Origin: JAIBDK01 sp965261915
GTDB taxonomy: Bacteria > Pseudomonadota > Gammaproteobacteria > Arenicellales > Poriferihabitantaceae
Length of the DNA stretch: 64,000 bases
Assembly: GCA_965261915.1 (NCBI GenBank)
Contig: CBDHDW010000013.1
Coordinates: 2,046,001 to 2,110,000 of the forward strand
Direction: 5' to 3'
A model generated the notes under the pieces. It saw only the letters and a list, made by a program, of their open reading frames with translations. It was not told where the DNA came from and ran no database searches. Below, piece after piece: positions 8,278 through 17,143 of the stretch. Both the position numbers and the translations under genes were made by a program. The first letter of the stretch is position 1. Each line of letters starts with the position of its first letter.

Positions 8278-9789
8278 ATGAAACCACGCCAAGAAACTTT
8301 CCTGCATTCAATCGGATTTGGCCTAATTTGGCGATTACTCTCCAAGCTGATTGGTTTCTTTAAGCACATTATTGTTGCGAGTGCCATTGGGTTATCTACC
8401 CAATTAGATGTTTATTATATGGCAGTATCTATTTTGGGTATTTTAGTTTTTTCTTGGTCGGGTGTATTGGAAATTATTGCCATTCCCAAACTGATTGAAC
8501 TCTATAAAAACAAACAACATGCGGCTTTTAAGCAATTAACCGGAGGCTTATTTTGGCTGATTTTTCTCGGCTCTGCGGTGCTGTCTATGTTTGTTTTTTT
8601 TGCGTCCGATTATTTGGCAAAAATTGCCGTCGGATTTGAACCATCTAGCACTCAAATACTGAGCAACGCATTTTATTGGTTTATACCTGCAGTCTTGCTT
8701 ATTGTCCCCGCATCTTTAATGAACGGTATTATGCGCGCAACTCGGCAATTCTCACATTGTAATAAAGCCGAATTTATAGGTTCCGTTATTATTTTAATTT
8801 GTGTGCTGCTTTACACAGATAATGAAAATGTTTTATTTTGGTCGTTTGGTTTAAGTAGTGTTGTTGGGTTTGCCTACTTACTGTTTTTTAGTTATCAATA
8901 CATTGATTTTAACGCCAATCCGCTTTCTGACATAGTCAAACATTGTCTTAAATTCTCCTTGGGTTTGCTGGTGCTGCAAGGTGCAAATTATGTTTATGCT
9001 GTTTCTGATAAAATATTTATTAGTTTTTTAACGACCGGTGCGATTTCTGCACTCAGTTATGGGTTGGTGCTTATTTCGTTGGCGCCTACTATATTAGGTA
9101 TTCATCAGTCATTCATCACCGTATTAGCCGAAAAATCATCGAAAACACAAAGAAGCAATATCCTCAATGATGCCCTTTCTTTAGGTGTTTATGTCGCCAT
9201 ACCGGCTAGTGCTATTATGCTTAATTTTAGAGTGGAGATTGTGAGTTTTTTGTTGGAACGCGGTGCATTTAGTCATCAAAATACACTCATGGTCTCAAGT
9301 GCTATGTTGGGTTACATGTGGTTATTATTGCCAATATTTTTCTTGCCCTTATTAGAACAAGTTTTTCAGGTAGAACGGCGTATCCGAATCATGGTGAGTC
9401 GGGTCATTCTTGGTCTTATCAGCAATGTTATATTGAATAGTTTGTTTTTATTTTATTTTAATCTCGGCGTTTTTGGGATTGCCTTAGCAACCAGCATTAG
9501 TGTTTGGCTAATATTTTTAGTCTCCCTGCAAGCAATCCGAAAAATGGGCTATACGATTACTTGGTTTGCTCACTTAAAATGGGGATTATGGTTGGGGATT
9601 ATTTTTAGTAGCATTCCAATCATAAAGCATCTCAATCCTTTTAACACACCTGCGTTGCTTGAATTTATAGTCATTGGGATTATTAGTTTATCGCTGATGC
9701 TAATCGCAGGTTGGTTTTATCCTGCGGTTAATGAGCGGCGACTCGTAAAAGACAACCTAGCTAAAATCGGCAAAAAAATTATAGGCTGA
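8278..9789 (+). CDS. MurJ/Wzx-like polysaccharide flippase
   Basis: A 503-residue integral membrane protein of the MOP superfamily (MurJ/MviN or Wzx), with about 13-14 hydrophobic segments. The N-terminus (SIGFGLIWRLLSKLIGFFKHIIVASAIG) resembles MurJ, as does LLERGAFS near 325. Proteins of this family flip lipid-linked saccharides across the inner membrane. Its position upstream of glycosyltransferase and epimerase genes favours export of a surface polysaccharide over cell-wall lipid II, but the housekeeping MurJ role cannot be excluded. It is more AT-rich than the core-metabolism genes at the window's right end. The upstream ribosome site is weak. Confidence 0.8.
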   Translation: MKPRQETFLHSIGFGLIWRLLSKLIGFFKHIIVASAIGLSTQLDVYYMAVSILGILVFSWSGVLEIIAIPKLIELYKNKQHAAFKQLTGGLFWLIFLGSAVLSMFVFFASDYLAKIAVGFEPSSTQILSNAFYWFIPAVLLIVPASLMNGIMRATRQFSHCNKAEFIGSVIILICVLLYTDNENVLFWSFGLSSVVGFAYLLFFSYQYIDFNANPLSDIVKHCLKFSLGLLVLQGANYVYAVSDKIFISFLTTGAISALSYGLVLISLAPTILGIHQSFITVLAEKSSKTQRSNILNDALSLGVYVAIPASAIMLNFRVEIVSFLLERGAFSHQNTLMVSSAMLGYMWLLLPIFFLPLLEQVFQVERRIRIMVSRVILGLISNVILNSLFLFYFNLGVFGIALATSISVWLIFLVSLQAIRKMGYTITWFAHLKWGLWLGIIFSSIPIIKHLNPFNTPALLEFIVIGIISLSLMLIAGWFYPAVNERRLVKDNLAKIGKKIIG

Positions 9790-9919
9790 GACCTTTGCAC
9801 AAACCGGGGTTTCGTTTGCTAGATCAGGAAAAGCATGCGGAAAACCCTTGTGGGTTTGGCTATTTTACTGGGTTCCTGCTTTCGCAGGAACGACGAATGT
9901 TGGTTTTTGCACAGTCTCT
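9788..9919. repeat. MITE-like repeat copy 1
   Basis: A member of a small dispersed family. It begins GAGACCTTTGCACAAA, contains the core GGTTCCTGCTTTCGCAGGAA and ends TTTTTGCACAGTCTCT. It starts just before the flippase stop codon. The ends resemble inverted repeats of IS5-like elements. The translations that run across it have no family match and are rejected as genes. Confidence 0.7.
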
Positions 9920-10168
9920 TTCGCAGGAATCCAGTCAAACCAATGTTTTTTATCAAAACCTAACCGTCATTTTTAATTTTTCACTTTCAATTGTCCGCTG
10001 CCTCGCCCACCGCTCCCGATTCAAATCAATGTCAACGGCGTTTGTTGTTAAATAGAACTAACTAGGCGCGGATTTTTGTGGGTACGGTCAATATGAAGAT
10101 TCTTTGGTGTCCTTAGTCTTGCGCGTGATTATTAAACAACACGATAAGAACCAAAAGGCATACAGTGC

Positions 10169-10387
10169 TCAAAACAGGTTTAGCGACCGCAATAATGGGA
10201 TTATCTGAGCTGCGATAACAATACCCAACATCCACTTGACAACCGCTAACTCTCTTTGGAGGTTAGCAACATCTCCTTTGGTCGCCACACTATCTTCCGA
10301 TAAGACTTCTGCTGCTTTTCTGGCTTCTGCCTCTGGAACGCCAGCCGATATAAATGCCGCATAAACTTCAGAAATCATCGTTGTCAT
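10169..10387 (-). CDS. Small hypothetical protein with coiled coil and C-terminal membrane segment
   Basis: A short protein of about 72 residues. It has a helical N-terminal part rich in Ala/Glu (AGVPEAEARKAAEVLSED), a short coiled-coil stretch (KGDVANLQRELAVVKW) and a C-terminal hydrophobic segment (MLGIVIAAQIIPLLRSL). This layout matches DUF1640-type small membrane-anchored coiled-coil proteins. The ATG at 10387 is preferred over the upstream one at 10405 because a GGAG site lies about 8 bases before it. The function is unknown. Confidence 0.6.
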   Translation of the reverse strand: MTTMISEVYAAFISAGVPEAEARKAAEVLSEDSVATKGDVANLQRELAVVKWMLGIVIAAQIIPLLRSLNLF

Positions 10388-10607
10388 TTTGAAACTCCGC
10401 ACCATTATAAAATAGATGACGTAATTTTAACATGAACCACAAATTTGTGGCAAAACGGCGTATAGCAAAAGAGCAGTCGGCAAATTCGGAAAATAAACAG
10501 CATCATGAACAACCATTATTATTTGGAAGGCAAAGCTGGATGCAGTGGCATACTTGAGACGACGACGGCTGTTGGCGGGACTAAAGTCCCATTCGTCATT
10601 CCTGCGA

Positions 10608-10731
10608 AGAGACTGTGCAAGAATCCCCTGATAGACATGTGTTACATGCGGAAAACCCTTGCGGGTTTGGCTATTTTACTGGGTTCCTGCTTTCGCAGGA
10701 ACGACGAATGTTGGTTTTTTGCACAGTCTCT
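10608..10731. repeat. MITE-like repeat copy 2, complete
   Basis: The best-preserved copy of the family. Perfect 13-bp terminal inverted repeats AGAGACTGTGCAA / TTGCACAGTCTCT enclose about 100 bp with two internal palindromes (AACCCTTGCGGGTT, GTTCCTGCTTTCGCAGGAAC). It carries no coding capacity. A separate small palindrome (GGGACTAAAGTCCC) lies just upstream near 10577 and recurs near 15777. Confidence 0.8.
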
Positions 10732-10854
10732 TGCGCAGGAATCCAGTCAAACCAATGCTTTTATCAAAACCTAACTGTCATTTTTAATTATCAATTTTCC
10801 GATGACCATCGCCTACGGCTCCCAACTCCTTTCTTAACACAAGGCAAGCCGTGT

Positions 10855-11232
10855 TTATTGTTCATCGAACCAAGCCTGAAACATGAGTACATCCCATAAA
10901 TAATAATGCCAACGGCGTTTGTTGTTAATGTGTTCCTGCCACATTTTGCGAATTGGTGCGGGATAAAAGACTCCCTGTTCTGTTAAGCGTTTTTCATTGA
11001 GCAATTCTTCTGCCCATGCTTGTAGTGGACCCCGTAGCCATTCATCAATGGGTACACCAAAACCAATTTTTGGGCGTTCCATTAACTTTCGTGGTACATA
11101 ACGATATAATACTTCGCGCAATAACCATTTACTCTTGCCATCGCGATACTTTAACGACATGGGTATGCGTTGTGCAAACTCCACCACGCGATGATCCAGT
11201 AACGGGACTCTGGCTTCCAAACTCACCGCCAT
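10855..11232 (-). pseudogene. Asparagine synthase (AsnB-type) C-terminal fragment
   Basis: The last 125 residues of a glutamine-hydrolysing asparagine synthase or related amidotransferase. It starts within the conserved block MAVSLEARVPLLDHRVVEFA and continues through KIGFGVPIDEWLR to a natural end. The glutaminase domain and most of the synthetase domain, including the ATP pyrophosphate loop, are missing. The 5' break lies at the remains of a YafQ toxin gene. Such proteins often accompany exopolysaccharide loci, where they amidate sugars or peptides. It is not expected to be active. Confidence 0.85.
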
Positions 11233-11429
11233 TAATCTGGCTCAATGTGAATATCACGATAGCCTTTCCTATTTCCGTATAACGGGTGATCTTGCTATGT
11301 GTTAGGAATGGGAGATTGCTCAACTAGAATGTTCAATACAGCCCTTAACTTGTCCATATCCTTGCCACGCTTAAGACAACGCTTAGCATCGCGCTTGAAC
11401 TGACTGGTATCGAACTAGAGCGAGCACAT
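11232..11429 (-). pseudogene. YafQ-family toxin remnant
   Basis: This was read directly on the minus strand and is not an open frame. The ATG at 11429 follows the antitoxin stop immediately (TAAATG). The frame then reads MCSL-stop-FDTSQFKRDAKR, then KRGKDMDKLRAVLNILVEQ, then after a second TAG QDHPLYGNRKGYRDIHIEPD. These are the characteristic blocks of YafQ/RelE-type ribosome-dependent mRNA interferases. Two amber codons interrupt it, and the C-terminal block after IEPD (the catalytic end) is replaced by the asparagine synthase fragment. The toxin is therefore dead. Confidence 0.75.
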
Positions 11430-11681
11430 TTAGATGCCTAAATCCTCAAATAAATCGGCTACGGTAGCAAATTTTTCGCCTCCTCCATTTTCCAGCTCAT
11501 CCATTGCTTTGATGACGCTTGCGTTGGGCTCCTTTATTGGAAGTGGACGACCATCGGCGGATGCTTGTATGAATAACCGAACAGCATCGGATACCGACAG
11601 CCCCATTTCGTTCCACGCTTCAACAGCTAGGACTTTGGTGTGAGCATCAACTCGAACATGTACTGACGCAGTAGCAGACAT
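11430..11681 (-). CDS. RelB/DinJ-family antitoxin
   Basis: An 83-residue protein with an N-terminal ribbon-helix-helix region (TASVHVRVDAHTKVLAVEAW) and SVSDAVRLFIQ, typical of DinJ/RelB antitoxins that bind their operator and neutralise the partner toxin. The frame is intact. It is followed with no gap by a broken YafQ-type toxin gene, so it is an orphan antitoxin. A 22-bp palindrome upstream (11724-11745) may be its operator. Confidence 0.85.
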   Translation of the reverse strand: MSATASVHVRVDAHTKVLAVEAWNEMGLSVSDAVRLFIQASADGRPLPIKEPNASVIKAMDELENGGGEKFATVADLFEDLGI

Positions 11682-11723
11682 AAAAAATTCCCCTCAAAGT
11701 TAAGTTTTGCAAAGCGATAACAC

Positions 11724-11745
11724 CACTTAGCAACATCGTTAAGTG
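11724..11745 (-). promoter_or_regulatory. Possible DinJ-type operator palindrome
   Basis: An inverted repeat CACTTA-N10-TAAGTG lies about 43 bases upstream of the antitoxin start. A TTGACA-like hexamer on the minus strand overlaps its edge. Ribbon-helix-helix antitoxins autoregulate through such palindromes. Short arms make this tentative. Confidence 0.35.
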
Positions 11746-12272
11746 TCAACAATAATATCATAAACTATTAGTAAATTAACTCAATTTTGCTATTTTGCGA
11801 TATTTCAAATGCTCTAGCTTTGACCCTTGTCGTGATTGTTAAATATAGACGAAACAACCGAAATAACCGCCCCGCTGATTGCGAATCTGTTGCGCCATTT
11901 TTTCAACGACCGATGCTTCTGCCCCGCGCCTATCCCAATAGCCCGTTATGCCACACATTAGCTCATATCAATATTCATGATTTTATTGTAAATCGCCTCA
12001 AATCGCTTGCGTGTGTGAGATATGGTGAATTTGCTTTGAATTCTTTGCTTCGCTTGTTGCCCAAGTGAAATACGTTCATCAGGGGTTAATGCCAACAACT
12101 TTTCAAGCCCTGCTGCTAATGCTTTCGAGTCTTTTTTTGGCACAACGACTCCTTTATCGCCAAGCAATAGTTTGGTATCGGCAACATCGGTCGTCACACA
12201 CGGCAGCCCCATCGCCATTGCCTCTCCCAGCACAAGACTAAAACCTTCTGTTCGCGAGCTCAAACAAAAAAT

Positions 12273-13810
12273 GTAACTGCCCAGGTTGTTTTTAAGCGTA
12301 TTTCAGTGTTGCGATAATCTGATCGGCAGGCATCATCAGTGTTTCGATGATGTTCCATCCTTGTTTTCTGGCCGTTGTGATGACGCTGCGCAGGGTGGCA
12401 AAATCCTCTGCACCTTGTTCAGACCTGAACCCTCCCGATATTTTCTGACGTAGTTTCATCATCCGCAGGTCGCGTTCAGCTTCGTTGTTTGTGAAGGGTA
12501 CGTCGGGATCTGTCAGAAAGCGCAGGGTGCCTTCCTTGTGATCGCGCAATCGTAAAGCCAGATTATGTCCTGTCCGTCGCTTCTTGCGCCCCCGTCTTCC
12601 GGGTTTTGGCGGCACGAGTGGAGGCAATTCCTCATGGAAATCCAATGCTGCGGTGATGATCCTGTCGTATCGCCGATTGATAAGCGCAACAAGCGGCGTT
12701 GAAACCGCCACGCCCTTATCCCGCGCGGCCTGTGTGACATGGTGCGCACGCCGCAGTAGCCTTTGCATCTGACCAGCCCAATCTTCCTGTTCGATTTCGA
12801 CCAACGCTTGCAGTTCCCGTAAATGGTGTGCATTGCACAACGCATGGGTAACACCATCCAGCGTGAAGTAGGGCTGCCAATGATCATGCACGATACAGCC
12901 CGTGAGATTGGATAACAGATTACCGCGTTTGCTGCTGACCCGGTAGAAAGCCAGAAGCGGTGTACAGGCAACGTGAAGCCATTGCAGGCACCCCGTAATC
13001 CGGAAACCCGTCTCGTCAAGATGTTTGACGTGGACCTGTTGGGCGATCACATCCTGCAGGTGAGAAGCAACCCCCTTGAGCCGCTCTGATGCTTTGCGGT
13101 TCATGGCGGCCACAGTGGCAGGAACCAAAGGGGCATTGAACAAATCGGCCATTATTTGCGCCAGTCTGTCTTCCGGCAGGAAATGGGCGCATTGGAGATA
13201 TGTTGCCACTCCGGCGATGCGTGGCCCGTACTGCACGGGTGCCTTTACTTCCAGAGGAAACGCCGCCCTGGTTGTTTCCCCACAGTGGCCGCAAAGGCAG
13301 ACATGTGCCCTGTGTTCCGTTGTCACCAGGGGTTGTGGCTCGGGCAGGTCAAACACCTGTCGTGCGGCGTAATCCTCTGCCATTGATGGCGACAGCGGTG
13401 TGCCACATTGCCCGCAGACAGAAGGAAAGTGATCTTCAACATGATCGGGATCTGCCGTTTGGCACAGGGTGCTTCCCTTGTGGCCTTTCTGCCCGCCTGA
13501 CTTTTTACCGGATTTTCTCCGCAGACTTTTGGTTCTGGGTTCAGCCTTGGGCTTCTTTAGGCCGTCGCTTGAAGGCGGCTTGCTACTGTTGCTGCTGTTC
13601 AAGCTGAGGCGACGCTCAAGGTCTTCAATGCGAGCCACAAGCAGGGCTATCGTTTGTGCATTCTTCTGCTTCAGCTCTTCATAAGCCTCAACGGAAACAT
13701 AACCTTTGGGGGCGTTTGAAAAAATCATAATCTTAATGAATCACATCGGGATTCCTCAGGCAAGAGAATTATTCCAAGAGAATTATTCCTTAGGGTACCT
13801 GGGCAGTTAC
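12273..13810 (-). mobile_element. IS66-family element (ISBst12-like), copy 1
   Basis: A 1538-bp element with inverted ends GTAACTGCCCAGG / CCTGGGCAGTTAC. It is flanked by an exact 8-bp target duplication CAAAAAAT (12265-12272 and 13811-13818), the size expected for IS66. It carries only tnpC and no tnpA or tnpB, as in the ISBst12 subgroup. Near the tnpC-proximal end a 14-bp unit (GGAATAATTCTCTT) is tandemly duplicated, as in copy 3 but not copy 2. Confidence 0.95.
12292..13728 (-). CDS. tnpC: IS66-family transposase TnpC
   Basis: A 478-residue DDE transposase. An N-terminal coiled coil (about 10-45) is followed by a basic Ser/Lys-rich linker (SSKPPSSDGLKKPK) and a zinc-binding region with CGQCG near 108 and CGHCG near 150. 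The catalytic core carries HLDETGF (first Asp, near 235), CIVHDHW (second Asp, near 281) and NNEAERDLRMMK (Glu, near 420). It is intact, inserted in a glycosyltransferase gene, and nearly identical to the copies at 20058 and 57687. Confidence 0.95.
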   Translation of the reverse strand: MIFSNAPKGYVSVEAYEELKQKNAQTIALLVARIEDLERRLSLNSSNSSKPPSSDGLKKPKAEPRTKSLRRKSGKKSGGQKGHKGSTLCQTADPDHVEDHFPSVCGQCGTPLSPSMAEDYAARQVFDLPEPQPLVTTEHRAHVCLCGHCGETTRAAFPLEVKAPVQYGPRIAGVATYLQCAHFLPEDRLAQIMADLFNAPLVPATVAAMNRKASERLKGVASHLQDVIAQQVHVKHLDETGFRITGCLQWLHVACTPLLAFYRVSSKRGNLLSNLTGCIVHDHWQPYFTLDGVTHALCNAHHLRELQALVEIEQEDWAGQMQRLLRRAHHVTQAARDKGVAVSTPLVALINRRYDRIITAALDFHEELPPLVPPKPGRRGRKKRRTGHNLALRLRDHKEGTLRFLTDPDVPFTNNEAERDLRMMKLRQKISGGFRSEQGAEDFATLRSVITTARKQGWNIIETLMMPADQIIATLKYA

Positions 13811-14652
13811 CAAAAAATATCCATTGCCGACAAGCAGACTGGCACATCATCACGTTCGCCTAATAAGGTAAATCGATCAGCATGACCGGTCTGACTAATC
13901 CAACGAGCCAATACCTGATTATCAGAATCCAGATTGCGACCCACCATCAAGAAACGCAACTGTGGATGATTATGCGCTAAAATTCCAGCCGCCCGTACAA
14001 AATTCTCATGGTGTTTACTATAATCAAACCGCCCTACACAACCAATCACCAATTCTTTCTGCCGATAGCCAAGCTGTGTTCGAATATTATGACGTTGCAC
14101 TTTGGTTGCAATTAACTGTGACATATCAAAGCCGTGGGGCACCACCTCCATATGTCTGCCATCATAGCCCAACGCCAGATGCCGTTTCCGGCTGGCTTCT
14201 GCCACACAGACAATTGTATGTGGCACCCAATGTGATAACCGAGCGCATATATATCGCACCATTAAAGTAACACGGCAATCAGGATCAGTTTCACCAGCAT
14301 GAATGCCCCAGATTACAGGTCGGTTACGCGCTATTTTTGATGCTATGCCGCCTAACAGATCGGCGTGATACATCCAAGTCTGAACTATGTCGGGAGAACT
14401 ACGCCGAATAGCGCGTACCAGCTTTAAAATGACATTTGGGACGGACAGAAAAGAAAACGGGCCAGAAGATCGCATATTTAGTGCTTGAACTTCAATCCCC
14501 AGAGATTGCAATTGTTGTCCAATCTTTCCGACATCAGCGAGCGAAATGACTGAATGGCAGTAATCGGGGCTATCCTGATGCGATTCGATTAAGCGTTTGA
14601 GTGCTATCTCAGCACCACCAACATCTAGCCCTCCGATTAATGTGTAATATCT

Positions 14653-15651
14653 TCAAGAAATACGATTCCTGGTTGATTTATGTTGATGTTGCATAATTAT
14701 GAGCTTGTATTGAATAAATTTGAATAATCCGCGCACCTGATGCGGTGAAATCAACAAAAGCAAGCAATATGCAACCATTCTAATAAAGTTTTTATTCTGT
14801 TTATGTTTAGCCGCATTAAACAGAAATCTACCCGAAAAACGATATAATTTTTCCCAAAATATATTTGTGACGGTGGCTTGTTTTAGGTTTTCCTCGCTAA
14901 AACTATCCATTCCAGTTTTCTGTCTTTCTATAAACAATTTATTAACATAACTGGCTAGTTTTTTTCGCCGTATGCCCAAACTATTGAACGTATTCCCAAC
15001 TCTGTTTATCCTATACTCCAATCCAAAATAGGTTTCAAGATTGGTATATTTTAATTTTGCTGAAGTCATACGCAGTAAAAAATCACGATCTTCCGCACCC
15101 GAAAGTTCACGGTAACCATTTAGTTTGGTATAAACACTTTTTCTTGCCACCCATATATGAGCAACAAGCGTATGATACATTGTCAACTTCATCAACAGTT
15201 TCTGATCCGAAAACATAACAGCCCGACCTCTTTCCATGCCATTTTCATCTATTAAAATCATACTACATCCCACCAAATCATAGTCAGGGTTAGATTCTAA
15301 AAAAGCGACTTGTTTTTCTATTCTGTCGAGTGCCGATATATCATCCCCATTCATGCGTGCAATATATTCGCCTTGCGCCAACGACAAAGCACGATTAAGC
15401 GTTTTCACGATCTTTAAGTTTCGTTCGTTTTTATAAAGTCTGATGCGGGAGTCTTGAGTTGCTAAATCTGCGACTATTTTATAGGTGTTATCGCTCGAGC
15501 CGTCATCAATAACGATAATCTCTAAGTGCTTATAGGTCTGCTTGATGATGCTGACGATTGCCTGTTCGACAAACTTCTCGACGTTGTAAACCGGAATGAT
15601 GACCGATACTAATTTATCGCTCATAGTTGTATTTTTGTTGTATTTTTCCAT
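14653..15651 (-). CDS. GT2-family glycosyltransferase
   Basis: A 332-residue inverting family 2 glycosyltransferase (GT-A fold). The N-terminus has SVIIPVYNVEKFVEQA and IIVIDDGSSDNT; the metal-binding DXD-like site is ARMNGDDIS near 105. There is a C-terminal extension with basic and hydrophobic segments. The first ATG may be a few codons downstream (MSDKLVSV). It would add a sugar to a lipid-linked repeat unit. Its stop TGA overlaps the TTG start of the disrupted GT4 gene. Codon use is AT-rich relative to flanking core genes. Confidence 0.88.
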   Translation of the reverse strand: MEKYNKNTTMSDKLVSVIIPVYNVEKFVEQAIVSIIKQTYKHLEIIVIDDGSSDNTYKIVADLATQDSRIRLYKNERNLKIVKTLNRALSLAQGEYIARMNGDDISALDRIEKQVAFLESNPDYDLVGCSMILIDENGMERGRAVMFSDQKLLMKLTMYHTLVAHIWVARKSVYTKLNGYRELSGAEDRDFLLRMTSAKLKYTNLETYFGLEYRINRVGNTFNSLGIRRKKLASYVNKLFIERQKTGMDSFSEENLKQATVTNIFWEKLYRFSGRFLFNAAKHKQNKNFIRMVAYCLLLLISPHQVRGLFKFIQYKLIIMQHQHKSTRNRIS

Positions 15652-15673
15652 GCGTGATACGGTTTAGCTTAAA

Positions 15674-15757
15674 GTGGAAAACCCTGGCGGGTTTGGCTAT
15701 TTTACTGGGTTCCTGCTTTCGCAGGAACGACGATATTGGGTTTCTTGCACAGTCTCT
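15674..15757. repeat. MITE-like repeat copy 3, left end missing
   Basis: This copy keeps the core (GGAAAACCCTGGCGGGTTTG, then TTCCTGCTTTCGCAGGAA) and the right end TTGCACAGTCTCT, but the left terminal repeat is absent. It lies just upstream of the GT2 gene. Confidence 0.65.
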
Positions 15758-16020
15758 TTCGCAGGAACGACGGCAGGACTAAAGTCCCGCTCCCGAGATT
15801 GCAAAAACCCAATATTTCGTCAGCTCCGTAGGAGCGGCATCTCTCTTTTGTTTCGCTCTTATGGCGCTTAGGCTGTCATCATTACGAGATTTTACTCAAT
15901 TTTCCATTCTCAATTCTCCATTCTCAATTAAATCGAGACTGTACAAGAACCCTCGATAGGTATGTGCTACATGCGGAAAACCTAACCCCCTAAATCCCCC
16001 TTGTCAGGGGGACTTGTCAC
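15758..16020. repeat. Repeat-rich intergenic stretch with partial MITE-like copy 4
   Basis: The stretch holds the GGACTAAAGTCCC palindrome near 15777, short direct repeats of CATTCTCAATT near 15905-15928, a partial MITE-like left end (GAGACTGTACAAGAACCCT, about 15935-15981), and a palindrome TCCCCCTTGTCAGGGGGA near 15996-16013. The last lies just beyond the GT4 stop codon and could act as its terminator, though no T-run follows. Confidence 0.55.
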
Positions 16021-17130
16021 TCAATCCCCCGCAAGTTTGACAAACACCTGTTCCCACATCCCAGCAATCTTTTCCATAGATAGCCTATCTCTAATTTCAA
16101 TGGCACGAGTAGCATATTGCTGGCGCAATGCCTTGTCACTCATTAAAGTCGCCAATGCCTCGACCAATGCGCCCTGATTATTCTGCGGCACTAACAAGCC
16201 ATCAACCTCATGGCGAATGATGTCACGCGGACCGGTATCGCAATCAACGCTCACAACCGGCAAACCATACGCCATCGCCTCGCATAAGGTATTGCCAAAC
16301 CCCTCAAAAAGAGAACTCATGACATACAAATCTGCCGCTGCATACCAATCGCCGAGATTACCGACCACCCCTGGTAGTGAAACACATTGTTCTAAATCGA
16401 GTGCCGAGCGTCTCTTTTCCAAAGCATCACGCTCGGCACCTTCGCCAAGAATGGTCAAATGCCACTCAGGAAACTGCGCGACTAATTCTGCGAACGCCGA
16501 TAACAGACGTTCAAAGCCTTTTTGTGGTGCCAACCGTCCCACTGCTATAAGGTTAAAACGATTGCTGGACAAATCAGGACGAACTCTGGGCGAATGCGAT
16601 GGTATAGGATAGGTAACCGCATTGGCAATAATGGGTACATCTTTGGCATTGGTCTGTTTCTTTAACCAATCTGCACTTTCAGTGGTTAATGCAGTAACCG
16701 CATCTAAATGCCCATAAGTATGGCGGCGCAACCACTCACGCACACTACCCACAGGGAGCATAGGGGGATGATTATGCTCTGAACCGATCACAGTGATACC
16801 CAGCCCTTTTGCGGCCATGGCGAGTAAGACATTGGCATCGATCATCATAGCAAGTGCCACTTCGGGTTGTTGCTGTTTGAGTATGTTGCGTAAGGTTTTT
16901 ATACGCCGATAATTACGTTTGATTGTATTTAATGGGGTATGACTGCCGCTAGGATGGGACAAGGCGATGCGTTCAATCGCTGGGTGAAGCTCGTAGAAAT
17001 CCGGTGCCTCCCCTATCGTGGTAACCAGGGTTATGCGCCAGCCTTTTTCGGCCCAATAATTGGCAAGATTTGCGGTAACGCGCTCGGCTCCGCCTGACGT
17101 GAGGCCATAGATGGATATGAGGAGATGCAT
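16021..17130 (-). CDS. GT4-family glycosyltransferase
   Basis: A 369-residue GT-B glycosyltransferase of family 4. The N-terminus MHLLISIYGLTSGGAERV carries the GGAER acceptor-side motif. The C-terminal donor-binding domain has LIAVGRLAPQKGFERLL near 200 and SSLFEGFGNTLCEAMAYGLP near 275, with the E-x7-E pair. The frame is open 10 codons further upstream into the epimerase gene; the ATG at 17130 is preferred because a GAGAG site precedes it and homology starts there. It ends just after the epimerase gene in the same operon and is probably involved in O-antigen or capsule synthesis. Confidence 0.9.
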   Translation of the reverse strand: MHLLISIYGLTSGGAERVTANLANYWAEKGWRITLVTTIGEAPDFYELHPAIERIALSHPSGSHTPLNTIKRNYRRIKTLRNILKQQQPEVALAMMIDANVLLAMAAKGLGITVIGSEHNHPPMLPVGSVREWLRRHTYGHLDAVTALTTESADWLKKQTNAKDVPIIANAVTYPIPSHSPRVRPDLSSNRFNLIAVGRLAPQKGFERLLSAFAELVAQFPEWHLTILGEGAERDALEKRRSALDLEQCVSLPGVVGNLGDWYAAADLYVMSSLFEGFGNTLCEAMAYGLPVVSVDCDTGPRDIIRHEVDGLLVPQNNQGALVEALATLMSDKALRQQYATRAIEIRDRLSMEKIAGMWEQVFVKLAGD

Positions 17131-17143
17131 GTTTTTTCGTCTC

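Larger units (their letters stand above)
11958..14658 (-). pseudogene. GT4 glycosyltransferase gene split by IS66
   Basis: This was a group 1 (GT4, GT-B fold) glycosyltransferase. The N-terminal part lies at 13807-14658 and the C-terminal part at 11958-12263, with RTEGFSLVLGEAMAMGLP (the E-x7-E nucleotide-sugar motif). Removing the IS66 and one 8-bp duplication restores MDIFCLSSRTEGF in frame. There is a second lesion: the natural start is probably the TTG at 14658, overlapping the upstream gene's TGA. The reading KILHI then needs one A removed near 14641 to continue into IGGLDVGGAE. The gene therefore has two independent inactivations. Confidence 0.85.

Noticed and set aside
9795..10055. Short ORFs across 9795-10055, 10505-10899, 15674-15871 and 44325-44599
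   Set aside because: They translate through MITE-like repeats and their flanks, share only repeat-derived peptides and have no family match.
10432..10557. A 41-codon ORF starting MNHKFVAKRRIAKEQ
   Set aside because: No recognisable family, no clear ribosome site and a very short length; it could not be supported as a gene.
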